From Pararge aegeria (taxonomy: Eukaryota > Arthropoda > Insecta > Lepidoptera > Nymphalidae), in assembly GCF_905163445.1 (NCBI RefSeq), contig NC_053195.1, positions 9,910,501 to 9,974,500 of the forward strand: a DNA stretch of 64,000 nt. The letters are read 5' to 3'. The notes beneath the pieces are model-generated. The model saw only the letters and a program-made list of their open reading frames with translations, was not told the DNA's origin and did not search any database. Numbering within the stretch: position 1 is the first letter of the stretch; each line of letters starts with the position of its first letter. Both the position numbers and the translations under genes were made by a program. Positions 1-12,100 of this stretch are shown piece by piece.

Positions 1-246
1 TTATTTCAATTATTTATTTTTCAAAATTTTTCTTTGTATGTTTTCTGTGTGACCATGCTTTAAAAATTAAATGGACATAAATTATCTTGGAAGTTATTAT
101 TTTCCTCACTTCCTTACGTAACCCTTTTATAATGTTGCTTACTACCAATACATATGTGAGGAGATGGATAGGTATTTAAATTTACAAGAAAATTGGGTAA
201 TGAAATTTGTATTGTAAATAAGAATTAAAATGTTTGTTTTTAACAG
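1..246 (+). other. intron upstream of the first visible ITPRID-like exon
   Basis: AT-rich sequence with no supportable reading frame. It ends in a pyrimidine-rich stretch and 'ttttaacag' at 246, which fits a splice acceptor, so the 5' part of the gene lies outside the window. Confidence 0.5.
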
Positions 247-3200
247 ATACATTTAATGAATCTGTGACGACGATCTTAGAGCGTAAAGTACGTAGCTGGC
301 TGAGTGGAGTTATTGATGATATGCGGCGTAGCAGTCCAGTTCAGCAGTGGCTTGACTCTCTACCAGTTGAATCCGAGCAAGAAAACCAAAAGGGTGATGC
401 ATCATTGAACAAAGAGAATATTGAAGATGAACAAAATACAACATTGAAGAACTCAGAAGCAAAATCAGATGAAAATATAGCAGAAGAATCTATAACAGAG
501 AACACAGTGATAGAAACAAACCTTGAAGTATGCCAAGGTAACAAAAAGGACCCAACTGATGATGTTTTCCATGATGATAAATGTTTAGACGTTCCAGAAT
601 GTAGGGAGGTAGGAAAGAGGAAGTCTTTGGAAAGTGCAGCACTGACGAGTACCCCTAAAAATAGGAATGTGAAGAAGAAACTTCAAAGAGACCACTCTAT
701 TCAATCAGAAAGCTATGCATCAAAATTTAAAAATCCATTGTTTCGGGATCACTCTCTACAGGTACTCTTCTTATCAATGTATTTTACAAAAGTATGTTGG
801 TACTCAAATACAGTGTGTTTGGGCACTGCTGCGAAGCCTTAATCATATAAAGATCAACTAAATTAAAAGCACCACTCTCTTTTGTCATTTTCACAGTCTA
901 ACATAATGAAATTAGTTTTTACTTTAAAAACTAATTCCATTCTATATCTTTTCACTTTCTTCAGCGGTGAAGGAAAACATTGTGAGGAAACCTGCATGCC
1001 CGCAAGTTCTACACTATGTTCTCAAAGACGTGCGGAGTCCACCAATCCGCACTGGGCTAGCATGGTGGACTATGACCTTAACCCCTTCCCATTGTGGGAG
1101 GAGATCTGTGCACTGAAGTTAATATGATATTGATGATGTTTATGTTGTATAAATGTATGTATGTTTTCAGTCCGATGGCAGTGGATCAAGTGGAAGTTCT
1201 GTTTTAAATGTATTAGGAGCCAGAAAAGTTGATGCAGAAACTGTACTTCTGGGCCTTGGATTTGGACCAAGCGAGAAACAACAGAAATTACAAAGAATTC
1301 CAGATAGATTTCTAGTTCCATCAAAAGTAAGAAATTTAAAATTTAATAAAACATTTAGTCACAAGTTGGTAATATTTGGATTTGGATTACAAAAACAACA
1401 CTCTTAATGAATTTTATAATTAAGCTGTAAAATTTTATTTACAAAATGAATACTGATAAGTGCAGCTAACGAGTAGTCAATTAATTATTATATAATAATC
1501 TTCAATCAGAAGATAATTTGAACTATGAGAATATTTTTAAATAGAAATAAATATTTATTGCAGCTTAAAGGAATAAGCACAGAACAGTTTATAAAAAATG
1601 AGCAACATTCTATGCGCATGCACGATTGTGGAGTTTTCGGATATAGGGGCCTTACAGGTAAGCAAATTATACCTAATGCTGTGGGTTTCAAAGTCATTTC
1701 ATTTCTTAATACATTTTGAATCTATTATTAATTTATGATATAACGAAATAAACAATGTCAAGTTTATCATAATAAGGAAAAAGGAAAATAGTTTGTGTTT
1801 CAACTTCATAGTATAAATACGCTATTTAACGGTAACGTAAACCAACGAACCAACCAAGGTTTAGGGTCGTAACGTTTTTAAGCATAATATGAGCCACACG
1901 GGTACCTTAGTCAAAGACGTGATCTCCCACTTCAAAACTGCATCCAAGTAATATGCTGTCACTGGGAAGGTTTGTCATGATAGTAAAATGATTGTCAGGA
2001 TTGTAACGATTATGTGCTATTCCTAATAATGAAAACTATTTAATTTTTAAGTTTAGGAAAAATAATATTTATTTAAAGCGAAAGGTATATGGTTCTGCGG
2101 ACTTTTTATTTAAATTACTAAAGACCAGTCTATTTGTCATCTATTTAGTCTATTAGGGCTATTTAGTCAACGCACGCAGATAAAGCAGCTCGGTAGCGCT
2201 TTTTCTTCTGGCTTGCGTTTGAAATATTATAGCAGTCTAAAATCTTTATTCTAATTCTAATTATTACTTAAATTTAATATAGCTCATGGTTCAACTGAAT
2301 AAAATAGCTGTCCAACAACAACAATAATAATTCTTATAATCGGTTCAATAGATTCAAAGTTTTCGAAACATACAAACAAACCAACAATTCCATCTTTAAA
2401 ATATAGATTAGTAATTCTCACTAGTAGGTATTTCAAAGGTTATTTTTCATGGTTGAAACAAATAAACATTATACTTATTAAAGAATAATCTATAATTGTA
2501 TTACATTTTATATATTATGTATTTGGTAAATGGTTTTATTTGTATTAAAGTTAAATTATTAGGTACTAATCGGGGAATGGGTTGATCTGAAGATCATAAC
2601 TGGGCAAAGGAATGTTTAACAGCTTTACGCTTTATTAATCCAATTGTTTCTACTAAACCTACTAACAGAACACTGTACGCCAGTCTGCCGTTTTATGAAG
2701 CCATTATCACCCAGCTATCATAAAGCATATCAAGTTCCAGAAATTGCTGTGCAGTAAGTATATTAAAAATAACAAGTATTAATACTATTTACATTTTGAT
2801 CTGCTAACAACAAATGCTTGATGCTGTCTATGGTATTATATTATATATATGACTAGCGGACCCCAGCGCCATCTATCGGGCTGATTTGTGAATCTAAACC
2901 ATCCAGGGTGCCACCCAAACGCATACAAAAAATTCATTCATATCGGTCCTGCCGTTTAGGAGGAGTTCAGTGTTCAGTTCAGACATACACACGCACAAAA
3001 GAAATATTTATTTATGAAGATATATATTACAACGTTTTTAATTCAAGCATTTGAAGATTTTTTACTGGAAATATTAATTCTTTGAGAGGAATGTATTAGC
3101 AGGGAAATAAATATTGATGTTCAAATATACCTTATTTCAATAAAGGCTAACACATATTATATGTATAAGTGCCTTAATTGAAAGGCTGGTACTATACATA

Positions 3201-3622
3201 TTATATGTGTAAATATGAGCTGTTCGATTACATATATGAATCTTCAATTAGATTAATAGTTTTAAATAAAATACCTCATTTTACTATTTTTGGATATAAC
3301 GGTTAAAGGTGTAGAATAGCTGATGAAACTTTTTTATAATATTATTTTATTAAAAAAAATATATAACACTTTATTATTTTATTTAAAAAAATATATAATG
3401 AAGTTCGTTAAACTCTTTTAAAATGTAATGAAAATAAATATAATACTTGCAGGGAATCCCCATGTTCCACCGTCGACAATTGTAGCTAAAATAATGGATT
3501 GTATCATTCAAGATGATGTGTGCCGTGAAGAGGCATTGATGAAAGCGCGTCATTCGATCGCAGACTTGCGCAGTTCGGCGGCCATTCACGCTCACCTTGC
3601 GGCACGATTAAGAAGTACTTGA
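247..3622 (+). CDS. ITPRID/KRAP-like IP3-receptor-interacting protein, 3' part
   Basis: Four exons chain in phase: 247-761, 1171-1326, 1564-1657 and 3453-3622 (TGA). The first enters mid-codon after 'ttttaacag', so the 5' end is missing. About 311 residues are visible. Exon one carries 'SPVQQWLDSLPVE' followed by an acidic, low-complexity stretch. Exons two and three carry 'AETVLLGLGFG', 'RIPDRFLVPSK' and, across the junction, 'LKGISTEQFIKNEQ'. This resembles the block LLxLGFG...RIPxRF...KGI...F shared by ITPRID1/2 (KRAP/SSFA2) and TESPA1, which in vertebrates binds IP3 receptors and holds them near actin. The last exon (GNPHVPPSTIVAKIMD...) looks helical and is not recognised. Function is inferred from the family block only. 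The long last intron (1658-3452) carries a LINE tail. Exon-intron structure is fairly secure; the family name is moderately secure; the stop could be followed by alternative exons. Confidence 0.62.
964..1140 (+). repeat. SINE fragment (family A), in ITPRID-like intron
   Basis: Contains the core 'ggtgaaggaaaacattgtga', then 'caccaatccgcactgggc' and 'gtggactatgaccttaaccc', ending in a 'gatattgatgatg' tail. The same module recurs at about 10.5, 12.1, 17.3, 32.0, 37.3, 43.4, 46.5, 47.6, 50.6 and 62.9 kb in both orientations. Complete copies start with a tRNA-like head (A- and B-box-like) and end in GAT-rich repeats. The open frame running through it is not a gene. Confidence 0.8.
2850..3030 (+). 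repeat. LINE 3' tail-like fragment
   Basis: The stretch with 'agcgccatctatcgggctga', 'ccatccagggtgccaccc' and 'gtttaggaggagttcagtg', followed by 'acatacacacgcac' and an AT-rich tail, has the look of the 3' ends of RTE-like LINEs that are common in lepidopteran genomes. No coding sequence remains. Confidence 0.55.
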
Positions 3623-5492
3623 TAACATATTTAAATACTCTCCAAAAATCTGACCAATTTTTTAAAACTTTAATTGTACTGTTTTAGGAAACCATTACAT
3701 CTACGGTAGAAATATATGTCGTTATAGTGAAAGTCCAATATTAGTGATTGCTAACAATTTTTTTTTGTTTGTACATTTTCGGTGGACAAAACCTTCTGGT
3801 TTCAGGGAGGTTAAAAAGATTGCCACAACAGGTTCCTGAAATTTTCAGTATGTGGATTTGGTGTGAGACATGCAACAGTGAAATTTTCACTGCAAAGCAG
3901 TAACTCGACCTAACTAGACTGATGAATCTAAACATTTACTAATATCGGACATTCACGGTGTCATATCCGAATACCCATGCGACATGTCACGTACATCTGG
4001 GTAGGAACTAACAAGTCGTCAAAAATAAGTTCTAACTCACGATTTGGGAGCTTCGTTCTAAAGTCCGAAAAGTAATTAAATTACCGGAGTATCTTATTTT
4101 AAGTAAGCATGTACAAATGCATATTATTAGTCAAATTCGATATTTTTAAACAGACATAAGTTTATAGTAAAAACCAGACTATTATTCTGCTAGATTTTGT
4201 ATCGGACTGCGTATCTAGTAAATTGTTGATCGAAGTTGTTCATAGCTAAACACCCAGTCTTACTTCGCACCTTGAATTCGCTAATGATAGAGTTGTAGAC
4301 GGGTCATTAAATACTTAGTTAGACTTGTCAAAACCTGTACCTTCTAACCTAACCTAAAACTGTAATAGCAAGAATCAGGTTCCTATTGTTTGGAATAATG
4401 CTTACAATACTAGGGGCCTTATAAACGTTAATATAGTTGTGCACAGCATACGATATAAAGTCGAAAAGGTTATGCAGTAGTTTGTCGCACTTCAAATGTC
4501 AGAGCGAGAAAAAACACTGCATTACTATTCCACAGCGGAGCGAAAAAAAAAATAGAAGCATAATTTTTGCCACCAAAATAGCCTAAAAGAACCTAGCCTC
4601 GATGGGAGTAGCTTATGAAATGAGACCCGCTAGTCACAATGCTGATAGATTAACTGCCGGCCAATCACAGCTGCATGACAAACATTAGAACCAATCGTGT
4701 ATTTGGCGATTCACGGAGAGTGCGCATATAGATTGATTGGTACCCATTTCGAATGACAATTTGTTAAAGGGACGACTTCTATGTTTATTTTTGTTCGCTG
4801 CTGTTCCGACGTTATGCCACGTTTATTAAAAAGCTCTGACAAGCGTAAAATAGATTTCAGAAAACATGTTTACTTAAATTACTGAGCGACTCATGTTGTA
4901 CGTACACATTACAGTACTTATTACAGATTGACATAAGCAATTATTGTAATAATACAAATAATGGGTTATAATAGGACTATCGCGAGTTTGCGGTTGCGTC
5001 TCTTTAGTTATCCTGTAAGTGGCAAGTTTACAAAACAAATTTTAATATGTGTTTATTATAATAAGTACTTATCGTTGAGAATCATACTGTTTTTTAAGGA
5101 TTCATGATGTTGATTTGCTGTTGCAGATCTTTACTCCCAAAATCCTTCCAATAACCTATAAAGGAAGAAATTCGTTTAAGTTTGTTCAATCGATGAGAAG
5201 TTTATTCACGTTTAGTTTGTATTGAATTTTTCGCGAATGTTTTTATGTAGCGTTGTTCTTCAATTCTATCATTATTTTTCTATTCAGAGCGATTGTTCGT
5301 GAAACGTCTTAACTTTTTTCATTTAAATCTGATGAAAGTGATCAGTGAAATCATTTTTGAAACAGTGTGCTAGCTGTGTATAAATCAATAATCAACTATT
5401 AGTAGTAGGACAAACATTGAAGCCATTTGATTCTAAACAAAAAACAACAGAATGAGATAGTCAATGTAAACAAACTGTCGGTATTAGGTAGA
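3623..5492. other. intergenic, AT-rich
   Basis: No coding sequence can be supported. Short frames are not conserved-looking. The part from about 4640 to 5490 has two CCAAT-like boxes (near 4660 and 4690) and a less repetitive character, so it could hold a promoter and 5' UTR for the candidate signal-peptide exon that follows. Nothing else is recognised. Confidence 0.4.
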
Positions 5493-5578
5493 ATGGCACC
5501 TAGAATTGTCCTTTGCTATCGCAAGCTAATACTGTTAATTATTATTTCTACGTTGAATGTTCTTTCGGTAGCCTTTAG
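5493..5578 (+). CDS. candidate signal-peptide first exon
   Basis: An ATG after 'ggtaga' opens 28 codons and then meets a possible donor (TTTAG|GTAGTT). The peptide begins 'MAPRIVLCYRKLILLIIIS' and goes on to 'TLNVLSVAFR': a short basic start, a hydrophobic core of about 15 residues and a small-residue end. That is the layout of a secretory signal peptide. It is preceded by several hundred bases that are less repetitive than the surroundings. No downstream partner exon in the required phase was found nearby on the plus strand, so the rest of the gene may lie far downstream across a long intron. It could also be a chance frame. No function can be given. Confidence 0.33.
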
Positions 5579-8500
5579 GTAGTTTTAAAAATCATATTCT
5601 TTAATCTTGTCTATGTTCCAATAAATAACATTTCTAGACAATAATTTAAGATATTTTGTTCCGATGAAATTATAAACTAGCAGCCCACTGCCTCTGGAAT
5701 GTATCTTTGATAAATCTTTTCCTTATTGTTTGATAACCTACTATACGTTATCCTATACAAGATATTTCCTGATTAAAGCGTACCTACGCAAGCAATTTAA
5801 AATAATAGTCTTTTATAAGTAGGATATTAACCTTCCTTGTAAAATTAATAAAAAAATAGTAATAGAATTTCACATGCCTCGTTATTCACATGCATGTTCA
5901 CATGCATGTTTCGTTGTTAATTTAGATCCATAGTTAGAGAAAAGTACCTCAAGGGATGTAGGTAAAAGGTAATGTAAAGGTTGCCTTGCAGAGATAGCTA
6001 CTAAGCGATAAGGCCGCCTTTTGTTTTCTACTTCTGTCTTTGTATTTCTATTGTTCTTTTATTTTCCTAACTTCATAGTGGTGTACAAATAAAGAGTTAA
6101 ATATGAAATAGGTACCTAATTATAAGTTGTTATTTTGTTTTAAAAAATTTGAGTAATTTATCAAGTCACAACTACACCAAGCTACTTAAGATCAGACTGA
6201 TAATGAAATCTCGATTACTTAATTCATTTATTGATTGAAATAAAATTATATATTTTAATTTTTTATAAACAACTCATGCTTTCGACGTGACAAATTAATA
6301 AAAGTAGGGTAGAACTTTTGTTTTTAATAGTTATTGCTAGTTCACTTACGTGTTTAACATACAACACATACTTAAATATGTACTTTATACGATCATATTT
6401 ATATAAGGCATATGATTAGAAGAAATGATACTATGTGAGTGTTAATAAACAATCAGACTACATATGAATGTTTGTGTGGGTGTTATGAGTAGGTATGTAC
6501 TTAGACAAAGATTTTAGAATTTAAACTATCGCGATTAAGTTAATTTTTACTTTGTAATGGGCTGAATTTACGTAAATTTCCGTGGGAGATTGCCTGACTA
6601 GTTTCGAACTCATTCGGGGCCTTTAGTCATGAGGGTACTTGCGCTCGCGAGTTCAGCCGTTTATTACAAAGTAAAAATATACAGAGATTGTTAAACATTT
6701 ACTTAATAAACTTAAGTTTTAAGACATTTTTTATATTAATATATTATATATATACAAATGCCAAGCTATTCTTAGGTGTTCCATTTCTATAAGATAATAA
6801 AAAAGAGTCGTAAGCCCTGCATAATAATAATTACGTACCAAATATGAACTTGTGTCATTGATTTAATTTCCACAGATTTTAATACTTTAATGTAAAACTT
6901 AGTTTTCTACAGCAAAATGTACTAATGCAGATAAAGTCGCGGCCAACTTGTTAATTAGGGACGACTTGTAATACTCGCGGTGCTTGGTAAAAAATTGAAA
7001 ATTATATAATAGGGCCATATGTTTTATTTGTTGAACACGGAAAAATTATAGATAAAAGAACAATGCAAAAGTTTTATATAATAAGACATAATTATATGTC
7101 AATATATTTATATGTGAATATATTTATATGTCATTGCCTAGATATTGATTAAAAAGGAAGTTACTATAAACTTGTTATATAGAAACTGAAACAAACTGTT
7201 TCGAATTATGACCCGCACACAAAAGAGAGGACATACCATTTTATCTTATCCCATGTAAATTCATATTTAACTGGTGGTAACACGATGCAGATATCAATGA
7301 GTAGAGGCCGCCTTGGAGTCGAGCTGATTTGAGTGTATACAAACCCTCCTTAGTTTATTGGCCACAACTGAACCTATTTAATTTTTTTTGAGTGACAATT
7401 CTAAATAGTAGGTAAATACACTTAGAATTAAGTAATTATAAACATATCAGAACCTTTCTACAATATCGACACCTGAGTGTGTTCTTTGTCAATATTTAGT
7501 ATAAATTTGTACAATATTAGACTTAGTTATGAGATTTTCAGAGTATGGAAAATGTTAATAAAATCTTTATTCATATTTTACTTAATTGTAAATACGTATT
7601 TTATATATTAATAACGTAGTTAATTGTTTTGTCATTCTTATTTTATGTAATGTTGTAGATTTCACTGTGTTTAGTCATAGTTTTAAAAAATAATCAATAT
7701 TGATTGAGTGTTACTTTTAATATTTTCAAGCGTTTTTTTTAAATAACAGTGCAATAGTTTAATTTAATGCTCTACCTACATTCGAGAGAATTACGAAATA
7801 TGTCTTAATAAACATTTTATAATGGCAGCATCGAACGGGCTTGGCTGGTAAACTATTCAGGGGAGAGAGATCTAGTCCGAATAAGGATTTCTAGTACATT
7901 TCTAGGGTCACATCATTAATATGACTATATAAGGCAGGTGAAAAAAGGCATAAGCAAATTAAGCGCCATTCCAGTTACAGAACTGTCTTCCGAAATAAAT
8001 ACATTGCAAACAACTTTTAATTGTTTAATAAAATATTTTGCATACATAGTCCCTCCGGGGGCTTGGAAATTTTAGAGAAGTGGAAAGATAGCGCCCGCCG
8101 TGTCTGTGCCGTAAATTTATCAAAAATAAATAGGAACCGGCAAAGTAACATATAATCACTGGGCAGGACGCAAAATCACGTCGTAACAACACCGCCATCA
8201 AGGATTTTCCGGCCCTCTGACAACCTTGGTTCGATGTCAACTTAAATTTTAACATGTATTAAAAAAAATGTTTTCTGTTGGTTACAGAACATTAAATAAA
8301 TTTCTTCTCATATCTTTACACTTAGACATATCTTATATTAAATAACTGGAATTTTTCGCTTGTTTCTTTCTATTTTTCAGTAGGTATAACAAAATCTAAC
8401 GAATGTTCTCATTTAAAGTTCTAGATATCTTTTAAATCTAAACTGTAGCGTTACCTTAACTAAAAGAACTACACAAGTCACAAAATAGTAAATATTTAGA

Positions 8501-9085
8501 ATAAAGCACTTATTTTTATTTTATCTATTATGTAGAATTTACGGCGATCCGACGTTTAAACATTGTAGAAATAAAGACAAAGAATATGTAAGTACTTACA
8601 CCTGTGCCTTACTCAAAAAAGTTTACGTATGCATTATATCTAATACTTAATATATAACAATTTAATTATTTATATTCACTGTTAATTTAGATCCATAGTT
8701 AGAGCATATTATATATTTACCTATTTAAAAATCATACATTGAACTTTCCATTGTTTGCTCATTTCGTGTTACTTAATAATATAATTTTATAGGAATAATA
8801 ATTGTTACATCTACATTGCTACGTTTTTGGTTTATTCTTTATTTAATTATTGTGTGAAATTTTATGACAATGCTATGCAAAATATATTCCGATATCATGA
8901 ATAATGGTTTTTTATTTAAATTTCTTTGCCTTTCTAAAATATAAAACATGAGTTAGAAAGGAAACAAATAAAGGGTACATAATATTATTTTATTTATTTA
9001 TTGTATTTGTTAACATATGTATAACAGTGTTAAGACTTACAAGAAAATATAATATTTTATGTTTTTTGTAGTTTTTGTAACAGAT
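5579..9085. other. intergenic, AT-rich with repeat fragments
   Basis: No gene can be supported. It holds a small inverted-repeat element (6543-6678), an apparent repeat at about 8040-8250 whose open minus frame has no recognisable product, and many AT-rich stretches. The phrase 'gttaatttagatccatagttagag' occurs twice (near 5920 and 8680), which marks another dispersed repeat. Confidence 0.5.
6543..6678. mobile_element. small inverted-repeat element (MITE-like)
   Basis: The 16-bp sequence 'atttttactttgtaat' at 6543-6558 is perfectly inverted at 6663-6678. The match resumes inward as 'gctgaa'/'ttcagc' after a 3-base offset. The 136-bp length, AT-rich ends and lack of coding suggest a non-autonomous DNA element. 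No clear target duplication was identified. Confidence 0.5.
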
Positions 9086-9091
9086 TTTATT
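9086..9091 (-). terminator. polyadenylation signal of the ATPase gene
   Basis: AATAAA on the minus strand, 18 bases past the TAG stop of the ATPase. Placement is closer than usual but no competing signal is nearer. Confidence 0.45.
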
Positions 9092-9108
9092 TTGTAACTT
9101 TATGTAAG

Positions 9109-12100
9109 CTAGTAATATGTCAGCATGTTAAACCAACCGCCGAATTTTTGTTTTCTGATACAATACTTTCTGAATTCATCAAATATAAACATTAGAGCAG
9201 CAAATGGAAGCGCCAAAAACCACCTGCGAGACGATTATTATGTTCTATTATTTATTGTTTAAGTCAATCAGAAGCCTGTCTGCTTAAAATAAGAATGTCC
9301 GAAAAACGATGGCCACACACGATTATCTGCCTTACATCTTCCATTTCCCACCACCTTTTAAAGGTCACGACCCTACGGTATCTACTCCAGAACAAATCCT
9401 CAGTCCAACACTCCTATATCATAATTGATTTAATTGTAAGTAATAACACTAACAGACAAAATAAAACTTTTCTTACCATCTCAATCGGAGGGGGTATGTT
9501 CGAAAAAATGTATTGACACCGGGCACATAGCACACCACACAAGCAACTATTAATTCTACCATGATTCCCATTTTCAAAACTTTATTTTGCATACCTAAAA
9601 TAAATGCGAAAACATTAATTTCTATAATCTTTAAAAAGACCTCTCTAATAAATCTATACAATCTTAAAATTATCTCTAACAAAAAAAATATAATTACAAA
9701 TTAACATTAATATTTACAAAAAACATAAGCCGTATAACTGTTCATTTATGGGCATGGTACCCAAAATGCTGGCGCTATTGCCCCTTCGAATTGCTAGACT
9801 TAGCCGTCGGGCTAAAAAAAACGCCAGCTCTTGGGTCCCTAGACGTCAACACCAATTTTTAGACACGATGTTAGTAAAAGTTTTCGTGTCCGAAGACCAT
9901 GAGCCCAGAGACTCTAACGCAAGCGCCGCAAAAACGTAGTCATAACAAATAACGGAGTATGGGGCGTGTTAGCATTTGAGCTAATGCGGCTGCTGCACCC
10001 GCTTTTTGGGACGTACTCTGTAAGTGAGAAACCGCCAACATATCAACGCAGGTCTATCCCACACCAGTGTACGCCCCATAAAAAAACATTACTTAAAATT
10101 GATTATAGTAATTATTATTTATGCTTATTAAAAAACATAGTTTGTCACATAACAGATTCACTTCTTACCCACGTGGAACAGGGAGTTGTACCTCGTTTTA
10201 CAGATAATTCCATTCATTATTTGCGAAATGACAACAGCTACAAAATAAGCGGCCTGGCAAGCTCTTTCTAATTCTTTTCGTTCTGCATACGTCCATTCTT
10301 GGCCTAGGGAATCTTCGACATCGCTTACTGCCTCGTTATCCCATTCTTCTCTTATACCTTAAAAATGTTACCGAGCAATTGCGTGAAGGTGAATGGTCTT
10401 CTGCCATCATCATAGTTACCAACCCATAACCGTTCTATTACAGAGCAAGAGTCTCCTCTCAGAACGAGAAGGGTTTAGGCCGTAGTCCGCCACGCTGGCT
10501 GGCTGATTATTAGACTTAATCCGTCTTTGAGAACCTTATGGAAAACTTTCAGGCATGCAGGTTTCCTCATGACGATTCCTTCACCGTTCAAGCAAGTGGT
10601 GTTTTAATTTTTTGAAACAAAAACGCACATAAAAAGTAGCGTGACGGGGATCAAACTTGGTCTTAACTGTTTAGGGGACTAAACACCGCGTTATGACCGC
10701 TTCTTTCGTTTTGTATGGACCTTGTTCGAGATTTTGAGCCCAATACAACTTTGGCCAGCAATCCTACTAGAATCCTTACCAATTTGATTAATGCGAAAGT
10801 TTGTTTTTTCTTCCTTGGTCAACGTCCTAACTAAGCAACATGGTTTTCAGCATAAAGTTAGTTGAAGGGACACAGAGTAACATAGGGTACTTTTTATCCC
10901 TGGAAAATAAACGATTCCCACGGGATTTATGAAAAACCGGAATGAACTCTTACACGGGCAGTAGCTAGTATTAAAATAAAATTGATGTTTAGCAACCCAT
11001 AATATACTTATTGCTAAATGCTTATTCGTAGCAGAAGATACTTTACCGAACAAATTGGAAGGATAAAAGCCATGTTCAGCCATAACAATGAAGTAGGCGA
11101 ACATGCCCGCGGCGAACTCTATGAGGCCGAGATGTCCATAAGCGAGGCGCAACATACACGCCGACACAAGGGGATCTGAGGTTCGAGGTGGGCGAGCCAT
11201 AACATCCTGCTCTGCTTTCTCGTACGATAATGATACTGCTGGCCACATATCTGTGCCTAGGTCTACACATAGTATTGTCATCACCCCTAAGAGAAGATAA
11301 TGTTATAGTATTTAAAGGTAAGGTATACTTGGTATTTAAATAGTCTTGTGGTCAAATCCCCTTTTTAAAGGATTTGACCACAAGACCATGTTTTCAAATA
11401 AGCGCTAGGTTAATCATCGACATCTTATTACAGTCCACTGCTGGATTAAAGGCCTCTCCAGGCGGGCGGGTTGGTGATCGCAGTAGATGGTAGTAGTAGC
11501 ACGGAGGACGCTGCTGCCCGCTCTCTGTTATATTCCATTAGTCGCCTCGTACGAGACCCGCGGGAAGAAGAGTGATGGTGACAACTGTCTTCTGAGCTAC
11601 CGTCACCAAATGACAAAGTGGTAGGTAGGTTATACATTTTTTATTACCAGTAATAATTGAATGACTAGATAACCGACATGATGGTACCCAAGTCTTAACC
11701 CATTCATTCCATTATTTCATTATTTCACATTTATTGTAAAATAGGTTATTTTGAGAATCATACCCAGTGGAAGTGGTATGGAGCAGAGGATGAAAATTAA
11801 CACTGGAATAATTTCAGGAACGTTTGATATGAGGATGTAACAAACAGATTTTTTTAAATTATCAAATATTTTTCGTCCTTCCTCGATTCCAGTAACTATA
11901 GTGGCAAAGTTGTCGTCCATTAAAATTATATCGGCTGTTTGTTTAGATACCTGTAATTTATCAATTCATTTCAGAAATTGAAATTAAGTGAAAATCACTT
12001 CACCATATCAAACCATTACTGGCCCTACGACCTTAACCAGTATGGTTAAGGTCGTAGTCCACCACGCTGGCCCAGTGCAGATTGGTGGACTCCACACGCC

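Noticed and set aside
882..1127. 81-codon open frame
   Set aside because: It lies in a family A SINE repeated about ten times in the window, with no splice-compatible role in the surrounding gene.
2669..2753. Possible extra ITPRID-like exon between good-looking acceptor (ctaacag) and donor (GCA|GTAAGT)
   Set aside because: It is open in the required entry phase, but its 85 nt would shift the frame of the next exon to an early stop. It could only be an alternative exon, so it was left out of the model.
9223..9430. Alternative last exon of the pump using the acceptor near 9390
   Set aside because: It gives an early stop or an unrelated basic peptide, whereas the exon 9223-9109 gives the conserved 'WWF...TYY' ending in the right phase.
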